From: Flavobacteriales bacterium
GTDB taxonomy: Bacteria; Bacteroidota; Bacteroidia; CAIKAF01
DNA: 64,000 nt
Reading direction: 5' to 3'
Assembly: GCA_025055575.1 (NCBI GenBank)
Contig: JANWWP010000017.1
Coordinates: 19,764-83,763, forward strand
Both the position numbers and the translations under genes were made by a program. The notes below the pieces were generated by a model, which saw only the letters and a list, made by a program, of their open reading frames with translations, had not been told where the DNA came from and made no database searches. How positions within the stretch are numbered: the stretch's first letter is position 1; every line of letters begins with the position of its first letter. This document shows positions 8,473-18,228 of this stretch, one piece after another.

Positions 8473-9813
8473 TTACAATAGTTCATTGGCCAAATTAGCC
8501 AGCATGCTGCGCTCTCCTTTCTCCAGAGTGATGTGGGCATGCAAGGCGTGGTGGTGAATTTTGTCAATGAGGTAACTAAGTCCGTTGCTTTCGGTGTCTA
8601 AGTAAGGCGTGTCAATCTGGAAAATGTCCCCGGTGAAAACAATTTTGGTACCTTCTCCGGCCCGTGTAATGATGGTTTTGATTTCGTGGGGCGTGAGATT
8701 CTGGGCTTCGTCCACGATGAAAAAAACATTGCTTAGGCTGCGGCCGCGTATGTAAGCCAGGGGCTGAATCACAAGTTTTTCAGTTTCCAGCATCTCATTG
8801 ATTTTCCGGGCCTCTTTATCATTTTCCCCGTGGCGGCTTTGAATGTATTTCAAATTATCATACAGCGGCTCCATGTAGGGGTTGAGTTTGCTTTTTATGT
8901 CGCCGGGCAGGTATCCGATGTCCTTGTTGCTGAGAGGCACGATAGGACGGGCGAGGTAGATTTGCCAATAGTCCCGACGAAGTTCAAGAGCCGCGGCCAA
9001 GGCCAGTAATGTTTTGCCGGTGCCGGCCACCCCTTGGAGGGTCACCAGCCGCACCTGGGGATTCAACAGAGCGTGGAGGGCAAAAACCTGCTCTACATTG
9101 CGCGGCCGGATGCCATACGCTTCGCGCCGTTCCAGGCGCTCCACACGCTGCGTTTCGGGATTCATGTAAGCCAGGACGCTGCTGTTTTCGCTGGTGATCA
9201 AATAGTAGTGGTTGGGGAAGCGGGGAACGTCTTCAGGCAAGTCAGACAGAGCACAAAATCCTTTTTGATAAATCGCTTCAATGAGGTCGGGTTTGGCCAC
9301 CCGGATTTCACTTTTACCTGTGTACAATGCAGAGATATCGCGTACCTTACCTGTCTCAAAATCTTCGGCCTCAATGAGCAGACTTTTGGCTTTAATGCGC
9401 AGATTGATATCTTTTGTCACCAACACCACGCGCCGGTTAGGATATTGGTTTTTTAAGGCCAGTGCGGCATTCAGAATTTTGTGGTCAGGCTTGGCATCTC
9501 CAAATATTTCGCAGGCATCCGGATGGGCGTGTTCATCCATCACCACGCGGAAGTAGCCTTTGTCCGAACCGTTGATGGGAATCCAATCATTGAAGGTGGT
9601 CCCTTCGCTGTAATCATCCATCATTCGGATAAATTGCCGCGCCTCAAAATTTTTGGTATCATTCCCTTTTTTGAAATTGTCCAGCTCTTCCAGCACGCTG
9701 ATGGGAATGGCCACATCATGTTCTTCAAAACAGTTGATGGCGTTGTGATTGAAAAGGATTACAGAGGTGTCCAGAATAAAAATTTTTTTTTCTTTCCTTC
9801 TGCGGGGCGTCAT
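8473..9813 (-). CDS. phoH: PIN domain-PhoH ATPase fusion (PhoH2/YlaK type)
   Basis: 446 residues. The N-terminal PIN-like RNase domain has acidic residues Asp15 (ILDTSV), Asp110 (KPDHKIL) and Asp135 (TKDINLRIKA). The C-terminal PhoH P-loop domain has Walker A GVAGTGKT at 261-268 and Walker B FIVDEAQ ending near 371, plus a GD(I)FQID sensor region. PhoH2 proteins of this architecture are reported to be RNA helicases/RNases. The gene stands alone, 15 bp from the convergent lamin-tail gene, with no antitoxin beside it. Confidence 0.93.
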   Translation of the reverse strand: MTPRRRKEKKIFILDTSVILFNHNAINCFEEHDVAIPISVLEELDNFKKGNDTKNFEARQFIRMMDDYSEGTTFNDWIPINGSDKGYFRVVMDEHAHPDACEIFGDAKPDHKILNAALALKNQYPNRRVVLVTKDINLRIKAKSLLIEAEDFETGKVRDISALYTGKSEIRVAKPDLIEAIYQKGFCALSDLPEDVPRFPNHYYLITSENSSVLAYMNPETQRVERLERREAYGIRPRNVEQVFALHALLNPQVRLVTLQGVAGTGKTLLALAAALELRRDYWQIYLARPIVPLSNKDIGYLPGDIKSKLNPYMEPLYDNLKYIQSRHGENDKEARKINEMLETEKLVIQPLAYIRGRSLSNVFFIVDEAQNLTPHEIKTIITRAGEGTKIVFTGDIFQIDTPYLDTESNGLSYLIDKIHHHALHAHITLEKGERSMLANLANELL

Positions 9814-9900
9814 AAGATAGGATGGTTTCTAAAATCCCGAAATAAAGTTACCCGATCCACTCACTGGACGTATGCAGAAAACCGAAATTTTTTACCGTAA

Positions 9901-10557
9901 TTACAAACAAGTCTCCCGCCCTGTTATCCAAGCCTCAGCGGTTTGTTGGAAAAAATCCAAAACGGTTTCCCGACCGGACTTCTCTAAGATAGAGACGGAA
10001 AGAACCACAGGTACTTTTTCCAGAAAATGCCCAAGCTCCTGAAGGCGTTTTTGAACGATATGTCGGGCACTGCTGCGCGGAAGTTTATCACACTTGGTGA
10101 AAATGAGCACCCAGGGAAGACCCGATTGCTCCAAGTTCTGCATCACAGCCAGATCCGAACGCTGCCAAGGCACGGACACATCCACCAAAAGACACACCAA
10201 AGCTAAATTGGGCCTGTGCCTGAGGTAGGCGTTGAGATGACTCTGCCAGGCTTCCCTTTCTTTTTGGCCCGCGCGCGCATACCCATATCCGGGGACATCC
10301 GTAAAGTACCATTTTTGAGAAACCTCAAAGTGGTTGATGGTGCGCGTTTTACCAGGCCGAGCCGATGTGTGGGCTAGATGCTTGCGCCCGGTCAAAAAAT
10401 TCAGCAAGGAGGATTTGCCGACATTGCTACGGCCCAGGAACACAAACTCCGGTTTGTCGGGCGGAGGAGCCTCCGTGTAGCTGAGACTGCTTTTTAGAAA
10501 GCGGGCATCCAACGGAAGAGGCCAGCGGCTCAGTTGGGCACGGGATTGCGCAACCAT
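9901..10557 (-). CDS. engB: Ribosome biogenesis GTPase EngB (YsxC/YihA)
   Basis: 218-residue Ras-like GTPase needed for late assembly of the 50S subunit. G1 is GRSNVGKS (42-49), the switch I region has TSARPGKTRTIN, G3 is DVPG (87-90) and G4 is TKCD (154-157). Its start overlaps the end of the upstream alpha/beta hydrolase by 28 bp on the same strand, so translation is probably coupled. Confidence 0.96.
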   Translation of the reverse strand: MVAQSRAQLSRWPLPLDARFLKSSLSYTEAPPPDKPEFVFLGRSNVGKSSLLNFLTGRKHLAHTSARPGKTRTINHFEVSQKWYFTDVPGYGYARAGQKEREAWQSHLNAYLRHRPNLALVCLLVDVSVPWQRSDLAVMQNLEQSGLPWVLIFTKCDKLPRSSARHIVQKRLQELGHFLEKVPVVLSVSILEKSGRETVLDFFQQTAEAWITGRETCL

Positions 10558-11294
10558 CCCTCCAACAGCCTGTTAAAAGTTTCGGGATGCTCCATCATGG
10601 GCGCATGCCCGCATTTATCAATCCAAAACAAAGCCGAGTTGCGAAGGCGCTGATGAAATTCCTCGGCCACTTCCGGAGGGGTAATAATGTCGTTTCGGCC
10701 CCAAATAAGACAAGTGGGTGTTTGAATGACGTGCAACTCATCGGCCATGTTGTGGCGAATGGCGGACTTGGCAATGGAAATGATACGAACCAGCTTGCTT
10801 CGGTCATTGATAATTTCAAACACCTCGTCCACGAGTTCCTTCGTGGCAATGGCAGGATCATAAAATGTGATTTCTACTTTCTTCTTGATGAATTCATAAT
10901 CTCCCCGTTTGGGATAAGAACCTCCGAAAGCATTTTCATAAAGACCTGAAGATCCTGTGAGAATCAAATGTTTTAAGAGGGGCTGATGGTTCACGGCATA
11001 CACCAAAGCCACGTGACCGCCCAAAGAGTTCCCCAGCATGGACACCTGCTCATAGCCTTTAAACTCTATAAAATCACGGATATATCGATATAACGGTTTC
11101 ACTCCGGCATCCAGAATGTTGATCTCAAAAATGGGCATGAGCGGAATCACCACTCTGTAGTCTTTTTTAAAATGCTCCACCACCCCTGAAAAATTACTCA
11201 GGGCGCCCATGAGACCATGCAACAACATAAGAACGGGGCCCTCGCCCTCCTCAAAATACGCAAAACCGTTTTCCCGTATCACCCTATCTTCCAT
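10530..11294 (-). CDS. Alpha/beta hydrolase
   Basis: 254 residues with a complete catalytic triad: Ser90 in GNSLGG, Asp202 in GRNDIITP and His230 in CGHAPMME. The oxyanion-hole motif HGLMG is at 26-30. No signal peptide, so cytoplasmic. The fold fits esterases, C-C bond hydrolases or haloperoxidase-like enzymes; the substrate is not predictable. Overlaps engB by 28 bp. Confidence 0.88.
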   Translation of the reverse strand: MEDRVIRENGFAYFEEGEGPVLMLLHGLMGALSNFSGVVEHFKKDYRVVIPLMPIFEINILDAGVKPLYRYIRDFIEFKGYEQVSMLGNSLGGHVALVYAVNHQPLLKHLILTGSSGLYENAFGGSYPKRGDYEFIKKKVEITFYDPAIATKELVDEVFEIINDRSKLVRIISIAKSAIRHNMADELHVIQTPTCLIWGRNDIITPPEVAEEFHQRLRNSALFWIDKCGHAPMMEHPETFNRLLEGWLRNPVPN

Positions 11295-11373
11295 GCCTCA
11301 ATTTGGGAACCAAAAGTAAAAATTAATTCCCACCCGCTTGTTCCCCCCTCGAAGTGGGCAACAGGACAAAATC

Positions 11374-11865
11374 CTAGTAGAGGCCGCAATAACCGACAAA
11401 AGGTATAACCCGGCTCAGTCCTTTGGCATCGAGAATTTGAATGGAGCCCGACTTCCGGAAACGATTCGAACCCAAACTGCCTTCTTCACGGATTTTCAAA
11501 GCCATGGAATATTCGCTGTTTTGATACTTTTCTTCCACGTCGAATTCATTGAGATTCGAGGAACCCGTTTTGTACATTAAGGAGAAGGCATTATTTAAAC
11601 GAATGACGGCTATTTTGTCCATATCGCTCACAAATATGAATTGTTTGTTTGCGAGGCCCGAGGAGTCCCGGGCAAAAAAACATCCACAGCCCCGGATGTC
11701 GAAAGGTATTTCAGAAAAAGTTTGAGGTTCAAGAAGGTCCTCTCTTTGAGGTGTAAGTTGGCTTCCACTCACCGAACTTGTGAGCCCCCCCTCATTGCAT
11801 CCCATCAAAAATAGGGAAACAAAAGTGAGCCAACAAGAGCCGGCTGAAACGGAAAGAGGAGCCAT
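11374..11865 (-). CDS. Putative lipoprotein of unknown function
   Basis: 163 residues from the ATG at 11865. A lipoprotein signal peptide ends with LFLMGC, so Cys23 would be lipidated. The mature part is a single domain with a CGC motif and a Cys near the C-terminus (GYCGLY). It includes the segment DKIAVIRLNNAFSLMY. I do not recognise the family. Possibly downstream of its own promoter at 11893-11923. Confidence 0.7.
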   Translation of the reverse strand: MAPLSVSAGSCWLTFVSLFLMGCNEGGLTSSVSGSQLTPQREDLLEPQTFSEIPFDIRGCGCFFARDSSGLANKQFIFVSDMDKIAVIRLNNAFSLMYKTGSSNLNEFDVEEKYQNSEYSMALKIREEGSLGSNRFRKSGSIQILDAKGLSRVIPFVGYCGLY

Positions 11866-11892
11866 AATGGACGTTTTGGGCGAAATGCTCTG

Positions 11893-11923
11893 CAAGTATA
11901 ATATTTTTTTTAATACATGCAAA
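11893..11923 (-). promoter_or_regulatory. Candidate promoter of the lipoprotein gene
   Basis: On the minus strand TTTG (11923-11920), a 19 bp AT-rich spacer, then TATACTTG (11900-11893). This is seven of eight to the TAnnTTTG consensus with the expected spacing, 27 bp upstream of the ATG. Confidence 0.5.
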
Positions 11924-12012
11924 TTCTTGTAACCTAATCTTGGGGAAAATGTTTTTGTTTTAGATTAAAAGCTTAACTTTCTCTCTTTTGGTCACATTAA
12001 CTTTGAAACAAA

Positions 12013-14367
12013 ATGAACATGAGAATAATTGAGAATTTTCTGGCTTTAACTTTTATTTGTATTAAAATATTATCTGCCCAGGTTTCGAAATATGATCTCA
12101 TGCGTATCCGCCTGTCCGCGGATAGTTGGGAGGTTATTTCCGGGTCAGGGCTTTTGGATTGCGGGGTCCACGTGAAGCCCGGTTGTTGTCTCATAGGAGA
12201 CTTTCCTGAAACTGTGGCAGGAGAATTAAATCCCTTGGATTTCGAGATCCTTAAACGTCCGGCCATCGCTTTGGAAAAGTCCGGCTCAGGAGCTTGTGAG
12301 AAGGGGACGTTCCCTTCCGTTCAGAATTTTCAACTGGGCAGTATGGGTGGTTTTTACCGGCTGGCAGAGGTGGACAGCGAGATGGCCCGAATGCGTCAAT
12401 TGTTTCCCCAATATGTATCTCAAAAATACACGATACCCGGCCTCACCACACATCAGGGCCGGCCCTTGTCCTATTACAGAATTTCGGACAATCCGCACCT
12501 CAACGAACAAGAACCGGCTATATTCTATGGGGCTGCCATCCACGCCAGGGAACCCATTTCGGTATCCAACCTCATCTATTTCCTTTGGTTTTTGCTTGAA
12601 AATGCCGCTCAAAGGCCGGACTTGCAATTTTTAATTGAAAACTCTGAGTTGTACGTGATGCCCATGATCAACCCGGACGGCTATTATTATAACGAAACTA
12701 CAGCGCCAAACGGCGGGGGCAACTGGCGAAAAAATATGCGCAACAACGGCGATGGCACATGGGGCGTGGACTTAAACCGCAACTTTCCGTTTGCCTGGGG
12801 TTGGGATGATTTGGGCAGCAGTCCGGATCCGGCTTCTTTCACCTACCGCGGCCCCTCGCCGGCATCAGAACCGGAAGTTCAGGCTGTGATTTGGCTGGCC
12901 AATCAGGAAAAATTCAAATTCAGCTTGATGCACCATTCTTATGGAAATTTTCTGATCCATCCCTGGAATTACATCCCCCAGGCAGCCCCAGACTCCCTGA
13001 TTTTCCGGTCGGCCGGGCACTATTTGACTCTAGAAAATAATTTTTTATCTGGCACCTGCCAGGAAACGGTAGGATATTTAGCCAATGGAGGTTCGGACGA
13101 TTATCTGTACGGGGATACCTCGGCGCCCAAAGGTCGGATCCATGCCTTTACTCCGGAAACAGGCACCTATTACGATGGCTTTTGGCCTATGCAGGAACGC
13201 ATCATCCCGCTGTGCCACCGGAATTTATGGATGAATCTGGCCCCTCTTTATCTCCTTTTTCCGACGCTCCAGCACAATCTGACGCCGCCGGTCATTTTGC
13301 CTAGCGGCCAGGAACACGTACTGCGCTTTCAATGGCAACGCGTTTCCGATACCAACGCCGTGTTTTTGCGGAGTGTTCAAAGTCTGAGTCCTTACATCCA
13401 AATACCCGCTTCCCTTGCCCAGCGTCAAATTTTTTATCCGGCGGCCTTTACCGCCCTGGACGACTCCCTCGTTTTAAACGTTTTGTCGGGCGCCCCGCAA
13501 GGCACCTCCGCACGCGTTGTACTTTCATGGCACAATGGAGTTTTCGAACGCACAGATACTTTATCTTTTATTCTTGGCGTGCCGGAAACGATTTTTTACA
13601 CTGCCTGCGACAATAATTCGCCCGAAACCTTCACCGCCCAGGGCTGGGGATTTTCTTCTCAGTCGTATATAAGCCCCCCGGCTTCGATCACGGACTCGCC
13701 TTTCGGAAATTATCCACCCAATGCAGAACAAACCCTTATTTTTAACAAAGTCATCAATCTGGCGGATGCGCTGGCAGCAGAACTCCGCTTCAGAGCCCGA
13801 TGGGAAACGGAAAAATCCTATGATATTGTAGTTCCCTTTGCCCGGATATTCTTGGGGGATGAGGTGCCATTGTGCGGTCAGTATACCTTTCCTGTATTTT
13901 CAGCCCCGCCCTCTGGCCCTGCCTCAGAACAACCGGCTTACGATGGTATGAGCGCAGGGTGGATCGAGGAACATATTTCGCTCGCAGGTCTGCTGGGAGA
14001 AAAATTCCAACTGGGCTTTCGGCTGTATTCAGACAGCTATGTAGAGAAAGACGGTTTTTACCTGGATGATGTTCAGATTATCAAAATTGGTCCTTCCTCG
14101 GCCGTAGTTCCAGCTGTAGAAACTTCCGGTGAAAAGCCTTTAATAATTGTACATAAGCCCGGTCAGGAACAGCTTTTAATTCATATTCAAAATGTTCCTG
14201 AGGATGCCTACATTTACATATACAATATAGCCGGCACCCTGATGTGGTCAAAAAAAATTTATAAAGAGGAAAGAAACATTAACATTAATTTGAACAGCTG
14301 GCCTTCAGGCGTTTACATGGTACGTCTCAACGAATGGTGTGAAAGGTTTATTGTGAAAAAAGATTGA
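12013..14367 (+). CDS. Secreted M14 zinc carboxypeptidase with T9SS sorting domain
   Basis: 784 residues. A signal peptide ends around LSAQ. The peptidase M14 domain runs about 115-410, with zinc ligands His177 and Glu180 (HAREP) and His308 (HHSYGN), substrate-binding NPDGY (220-224) and VDLNRNF (252-258), and catalytic Glu382 in TPETG. Two beta-rich domains follow, one with repeated Phe/Tyr-Pro features like jelly-roll cleaved-adhesin modules. The last 80 residues (IYNIAGTLMW ... GVYMVRLNE) form a Por sorting domain, so it is probably exported by T9SS and degrades peptides outside the cell. Confidence 0.93.
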   Translation: MNMRIIENFLALTFICIKILSAQVSKYDLMRIRLSADSWEVISGSGLLDCGVHVKPGCCLIGDFPETVAGELNPLDFEILKRPAIALEKSGSGACEKGTFPSVQNFQLGSMGGFYRLAEVDSEMARMRQLFPQYVSQKYTIPGLTTHQGRPLSYYRISDNPHLNEQEPAIFYGAAIHAREPISVSNLIYFLWFLLENAAQRPDLQFLIENSELYVMPMINPDGYYYNETTAPNGGGNWRKNMRNNGDGTWGVDLNRNFPFAWGWDDLGSSPDPASFTYRGPSPASEPEVQAVIWLANQEKFKFSLMHHSYGNFLIHPWNYIPQAAPDSLIFRSAGHYLTLENNFLSGTCQETVGYLANGGSDDYLYGDTSAPKGRIHAFTPETGTYYDGFWPMQERIIPLCHRNLWMNLAPLYLLFPTLQHNLTPPVILPSGQEHVLRFQWQRVSDTNAVFLRSVQSLSPYIQIPASLAQRQIFYPAAFTALDDSLVLNVLSGAPQGTSARVVLSWHNGVFERTDTLSFILGVPETIFYTACDNNSPETFTAQGWGFSSQSYISPPASITDSPFGNYPPNAEQTLIFNKVINLADALAAELRFRARWETEKSYDIVVPFARIFLGDEVPLCGQYTFPVFSAPPSGPASEQPAYDGMSAGWIEEHISLAGLLGEKFQLGFRLYSDSYVEKDGFYLDDVQIIKIGPSSAVVPAVETSGEKPLIIVHKPGQEQLLIHIQNVPEDAYIYIYNIAGTLMWSKKIYKEERNININLNSWPSGVYMVRLNEWCERFIVKKD

Positions 14368-14394
14368 GCCGATCCTAAATTTAATATACATCAT

Positions 14395-14421
14395 GCCATA
14401 ATTAAAAAATGGAATTATGGC
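14395..14421. terminator. Hairpin between convergent genes
   Basis: GCCATAATT and AATTATGGC form a 9 bp stem around a 9-nt A-rich loop. It lies between the carboxypeptidase and the convergent glycosyltransferase gene and covers the latter's stop codon. There is no strong T-run, so termination is only suggested. Confidence 0.35.
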
Positions 14422-15419
14422 CCGTATATCAGTTTTTCAGCTACGATTTCAGGAGCCACTTTCTCCATACATGAACAGGAGTGCGGGATGCATTTTTTAG
14501 AACAATCCAGCGCCCCGGTGAGCGCCAGCACGCGCGGGCCTATGGGGGCCCATCGGCCAGGATGCATGGGGCTGCGCGGCACAAACAGACCGATGGTATT
14601 TAATCCTAAAGCTGCCGCCACATGCAAAGGGCCTGTCGAGGGCGCTGCAATACTGTGGCAGGTGGCGATAAAACGTATGAATTCCTCCAGATTAAATTGC
14701 CCGCACACATTCAGAGCCTTTACGTTCCCGGATTCCCGGATAAGATATTCCGCTTCAGCTTGATGTTCTGAAAGTCCAGAAACAAATATTTCTGCATTTT
14801 TTAACGACCCGAGAATCCTGAGAAGGGAAATCCAATGCTTGCGGGGCCAAAGGGGTGCACTTTTGTTGCTGAAAGGATGAAGTAGTATGCGCAGCGAGCC
14901 GGCAGAATGAGAATTCCCATTCAGGGACCAGAGCTTTAATTGGGATAATTCATCCAGAGCGCAGGGCCACACACGCGGCAAAAATTTTTTAACCAGCACC
15001 AGGTTGAGTTGGGTCTCATGCCAAGGAGAATGCCGGCGAGAGAAAAAAATTCTTTCATTGGAATATAACCAGTGCCACCACCGGCCCGCTGTTCCTGTGC
15101 GCCGTCGAAAATTCAGTTTCAGAGCCATCCGGGCTTCTTCAGGCCGGCTGTAGAAAAAAACGATGTGACTGCGTTCTGTTTCCGGCCATGGCACACGGCC
15201 TTCCATAAAATCTTCAAGGGCCACCCAGGAATCCAAAAAAGTGCAACGCTGCACCAAAGGCTCCCATGACTTGCGACAAATAAAGCGAAGAGCCCAATCC
15301 GGATATGTGTGGTGTATCCAACGCAATGACCACAGGCTCACCATGACGTCGCCCATGTTGTCGCTGCGAAGAATGGTGAGCGAGGGCTGTGGAGATGGTT
15401 CTTCTGCCGATAATTTCAA
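14415..15419 (-). CDS. Glycosyltransferase family 9 (heptosyltransferase-like)
   Basis: About 334 residues. The N-terminus LTILRSDNMGDVMVSL matches the GT9 start in which the first beta strand is followed by (L/M)GD. The sugar-nucleotide half has STGPLHVAAALGLNTIGLF, the family signature, and the C-terminus carries a Cys cluster (CSKKC...CSCM) common in LPS heptosyltransferases. I place the start at a TTG (15419-15417) that overlaps the cphA stop TGA, because later ATGs would remove the first strand and no upstream ATG gives a plausible N-terminus. Likely translationally coupled to cphA. Confidence 0.85.
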   Translation of the reverse strand: MKLSAEEPSPQPSLTILRSDNMGDVMVSLWSLRWIHHTYPDWALRFICRKSWEPLVQRCTFLDSWVALEDFMEGRVPWPETERSHIVFFYSRPEEARMALKLNFRRRTGTAGRWWHWLYSNERIFFSRRHSPWHETQLNLVLVKKFLPRVWPCALDELSQLKLWSLNGNSHSAGSLRILLHPFSNKSAPLWPRKHWISLLRILGSLKNAEIFVSGLSEHQAEAEYLIRESGNVKALNVCGQFNLEEFIRFIATCHSIAAPSTGPLHVAAALGLNTIGLFVPRSPMHPGRWAPIGPRVLALTGALDCSKKCIPHSCSCMEKVAPEIVAEKLIYGP

Positions 15420-18043
15420 ATGCTGATGAGCTCGCGGTCTTCTTCTTCTTTGTATGCCATAATCTGCTCCAAAGCGTCCGGAACCACATCGCTGCAAATG
15501 ACGATAAAACTGCCTTTTTCCGCAGTTTTCAAAGCATGATCTATGGCTTCGCGCTCGGTCTTTATCACTTCCACAGGCTTGGAGGGGTCTGTGCCTTGAA
15601 TGCCCGTAGTGAGCAACTGAATGATTTCGTCCTCCGAACGACCCCGCAGATTGCGATCCTGCCGAATGATAATTTTATCAAAATACCGTGCCGCTTCGGC
15701 CCCAAGGCTGATGATGTCCTCATCGCGGCGGTCACCCACGCCGGCAATAATGCCCACCTTGGGCCGGGCATCCACCCGGGAAATAAATTGTCCGATGGCG
15801 TGCAAACCGGCGGTGTTGTGAGCGTAGTCCACCATGACGGTGAAATTGTGAAAATGGAAAATATTCATTCGGCCCGGGGTTTGGGCAGGGGAAGGGATGA
15901 AGGTATTGAGTGCGATACGAATATCTTCCACCGAAATGCCTTTAACAAAAGCTGCCAGGACGGCCGCAAGGGCGTTCGCCACGTTAAATTCAGCCTTACC
16001 ACCAAAAGTGATGGGCACGTTGGACACCCGTTCCACCCGTATTTTCCAGTTCCCCTTAAGCACGGTGAGATAACCGTTTTCATAGACGGCCGCCAGACCG
16101 CCTTCCTGACAGTGTTTGCGCACACGGGGATTGTTTTCGTCCAGAGAAAATAAGGCAATACGGCATGTGAGATCCTGGCGCATGGCATACACGCGGTCGT
16201 CATCCGCGTTCAAAACCGCATAACCTTCCGGGAAAACACTTTGCGGCACCACACTTTTCACCCGGCTCAACTGATCCAGATTATCAATACCCCCAAGGCC
16301 CAAATGATCGGCGGCAATATTGGTGACCACGGCCACATCGCACTGATGAAATCCCAACCCCGCACGGAGAATGCCACCTCGGGCTGTTTCCAATACCGCA
16401 AAATCCACTGTGGGATCCTTCAATACGAATTCCGCCGATACCGGCCCGGTGCAATCTCCTTTCATCATGAGTTGATTCTGAATATACACGCCATCCGTTG
16501 TGGTGTACCCCGGCTTGTAACCGGCCTGTTTCACGATGTGGGCTATCAGGCGCGTTGTGGTCGTTTTTCCATTGGTGCCTGTAATGGCAATAATGGGTAT
16601 GCGCGCCGAGGTGCCGGGGGGATACAGCATGTCCAGGACAGGCTCAGCCACATTGCGGGGCAGGCCTTCGGTGGGCTCCAAATGCATGCGAAAGCCGGGC
16701 GCTGCATTTACTTCCAGAACAGCGCCGCCGTTCTCAGACAAGGGCGTGGATAGGTCCGGGGCCATAATATCTATGCCGCAGATATCCAATCCAATGATGC
16801 GCGCGATGCGTTCGCACATAAAAATGTTGGAGGGATGCACCAAATCGGTGACGTCGGTAGCCGTACCTCCCGTGCTGATATTGGCTGTTGGCTTGAGATA
16901 GAGGGTTTCGCCCTCCGGCAAAACGGAATCCAGAGTGAGCCCCTTGTCTTGCAAAATTTTTTCAGTGAATTCGTCCACTTTAATGGACGTGAGGACTTTC
17001 TCATGCCCATAGCCGCGCCGCGGATCGGAATTCACAATATCAATCAGTTGCTGAATGGTGTGGACACCATCGCCTGTGACGGCCGCCGGTGTGCGGCGGG
17101 CAGCGGCCACAAATTTGTAATTGATGACCAGCACCCGATGGTCGTGACCGGTAATAAACTTTTCTACAATGACACCCCGGCTGTATTTGCGGGCGGCTTC
17201 AAAACCGGCCACCAATTCCTCCCAGTTTCGCAGATTGGTGGTGGCGCCCTTTCCATGATTTCCGTTCACGGGCTTGGTAACCAAAGGATATCCTATGCGG
17301 CGCGCGGCGGCTTCCAAGTCTTCCATATCATAACAAATGCGCCCTTTGGGAACCGGAATTTCAGCGGCTTCCAATAGATTTTTCGTATCTTCTTTGTCGC
17401 AGGCTATCTCCACGGCAATGTTACTGGTTTGACTGGTAACCGTGGCCTGAATGCGCTTTTGGTTTACGCCGTACCCCAGCTGTACCAAAGAATGACGGTT
17501 GAGCCGAATATAGGGTATTTTGCGCCGTATGGCTTCTTCAACGATCGAAGCCGTACTGGGCCCCAATCTTTCTTCTTCGCGAATTTCCCGAAGTTTTTGA
17601 ATGTCTTCGCTGAGATCATACTCTGTGCCATCCACAAGCGCCTGGGCAATCCGAACGGAGGCCTTGGCCGCATATATACCGGCTTTTTCTTCGTAGTAGC
17701 TGAACACCACGTGGTACACTCCTTTCTGAGATGTTTCCCGCGTGCGGCCAAAGCCTACATCCATGCCGGCCAGCGTCTGCAATTCCAAGGCAATATGCTC
17801 CACCACGTGCCCCATCCAGGTGCCTTCGGCCACGCGACTGAAAAATCCGCCCGGGACACCCTCGCTGCACCTGTGTTCATACATCGTGGGGAACAGGCTG
17901 GTGAGTCGGTCATAAAAACCAGGTATTTTGCTTGTGGGCTTTTCTTCCAGGTCCTCCAAATCCAAAAGCATGACTATCAGTTTATGCCTGCGTATGGACC
18001 AGTAGTTAGGCCCTTTCATCACTTTTATGTCTAGAATTTTCAT
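15416..18043 (-). CDS. cphA: Cyanophycin synthetase
   Basis: 875 residues, the usual CphA1 length. It polymerises Asp and Arg into the nitrogen-storage polymer multi-L-arginyl-poly-L-aspartate. An N-terminal domain (1-160) is followed by an ATP-grasp domain (KPVNGNHGKG at 257-266, EVNAAPG at 444-450) and a C-terminal Mur-ligase-like domain with P-loop GTNGKTTTTR at 489-498 and a DYAHN motif. No cyanophycinase or isoaspartyl dipeptidase is in the window. The gene is followed without a gap by a GT9 gene, an unexpected partner. Confidence 0.93.
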   Translation of the reverse strand: MKILDIKVMKGPNYWSIRRHKLIVMLLDLEDLEEKPTSKIPGFYDRLTSLFPTMYEHRCSEGVPGGFFSRVAEGTWMGHVVEHIALELQTLAGMDVGFGRTRETSQKGVYHVVFSYYEEKAGIYAAKASVRIAQALVDGTEYDLSEDIQKLREIREEERLGPSTASIVEEAIRRKIPYIRLNRHSLVQLGYGVNQKRIQATVTSQTSNIAVEIACDKEDTKNLLEAAEIPVPKGRICYDMEDLEAAARRIGYPLVTKPVNGNHGKGATTNLRNWEELVAGFEAARKYSRGVIVEKFITGHDHRVLVINYKFVAAARRTPAAVTGDGVHTIQQLIDIVNSDPRRGYGHEKVLTSIKVDEFTEKILQDKGLTLDSVLPEGETLYLKPTANISTGGTATDVTDLVHPSNIFMCERIARIIGLDICGIDIMAPDLSTPLSENGGAVLEVNAAPGFRMHLEPTEGLPRNVAEPVLDMLYPPGTSARIPIIAITGTNGKTTTTRLIAHIVKQAGYKPGYTTTDGVYIQNQLMMKGDCTGPVSAEFVLKDPTVDFAVLETARGGILRAGLGFHQCDVAVVTNIAADHLGLGGIDNLDQLSRVKSVVPQSVFPEGYAVLNADDDRVYAMRQDLTCRIALFSLDENNPRVRKHCQEGGLAAVYENGYLTVLKGNWKIRVERVSNVPITFGGKAEFNVANALAAVLAAFVKGISVEDIRIALNTFIPSPAQTPGRMNIFHFHNFTVMVDYAHNTAGLHAIGQFISRVDARPKVGIIAGVGDRRDEDIISLGAEAARYFDKIIIRQDRNLRGRSEDEIIQLLTTGIQGTDPSKPVEVIKTEREAIDHALKTAEKGSFIVICSDVVPDALEQIMAYKEEEDRELISI

Positions 18044-18228
18044 GCGCGGTCAGGGTTTTCAGGTAGTAAAAATAGAAGAGAAAAAAACATTCGCACGCCC
18101 ACCTTCTACCGACCATTAACCTTTGAGTCCTATCTTATGCCATGCAAAACCAAACTTAAAAGTTATTTACTGGAAGTTTCTGAATTAAAGTTCTATTTTA
18201 TTTAACGACATTCAGAGTTTATGTAGTT

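Noticed and set aside
8473-9813. PIN domain as a toxin of a toxin-antitoxin pair
   Set aside because: It is fused to a PhoH ATPase in the known PhoH2 layout and there is no small antitoxin gene beside it.
15389-16153. 254-codon open frame on the plus strand opposite cphA and the start of the GT9 gene
   Set aside because: Antisense shadow of the cyanophycin synthetase gene with no family match and a composition typical of reversed coding sequence.
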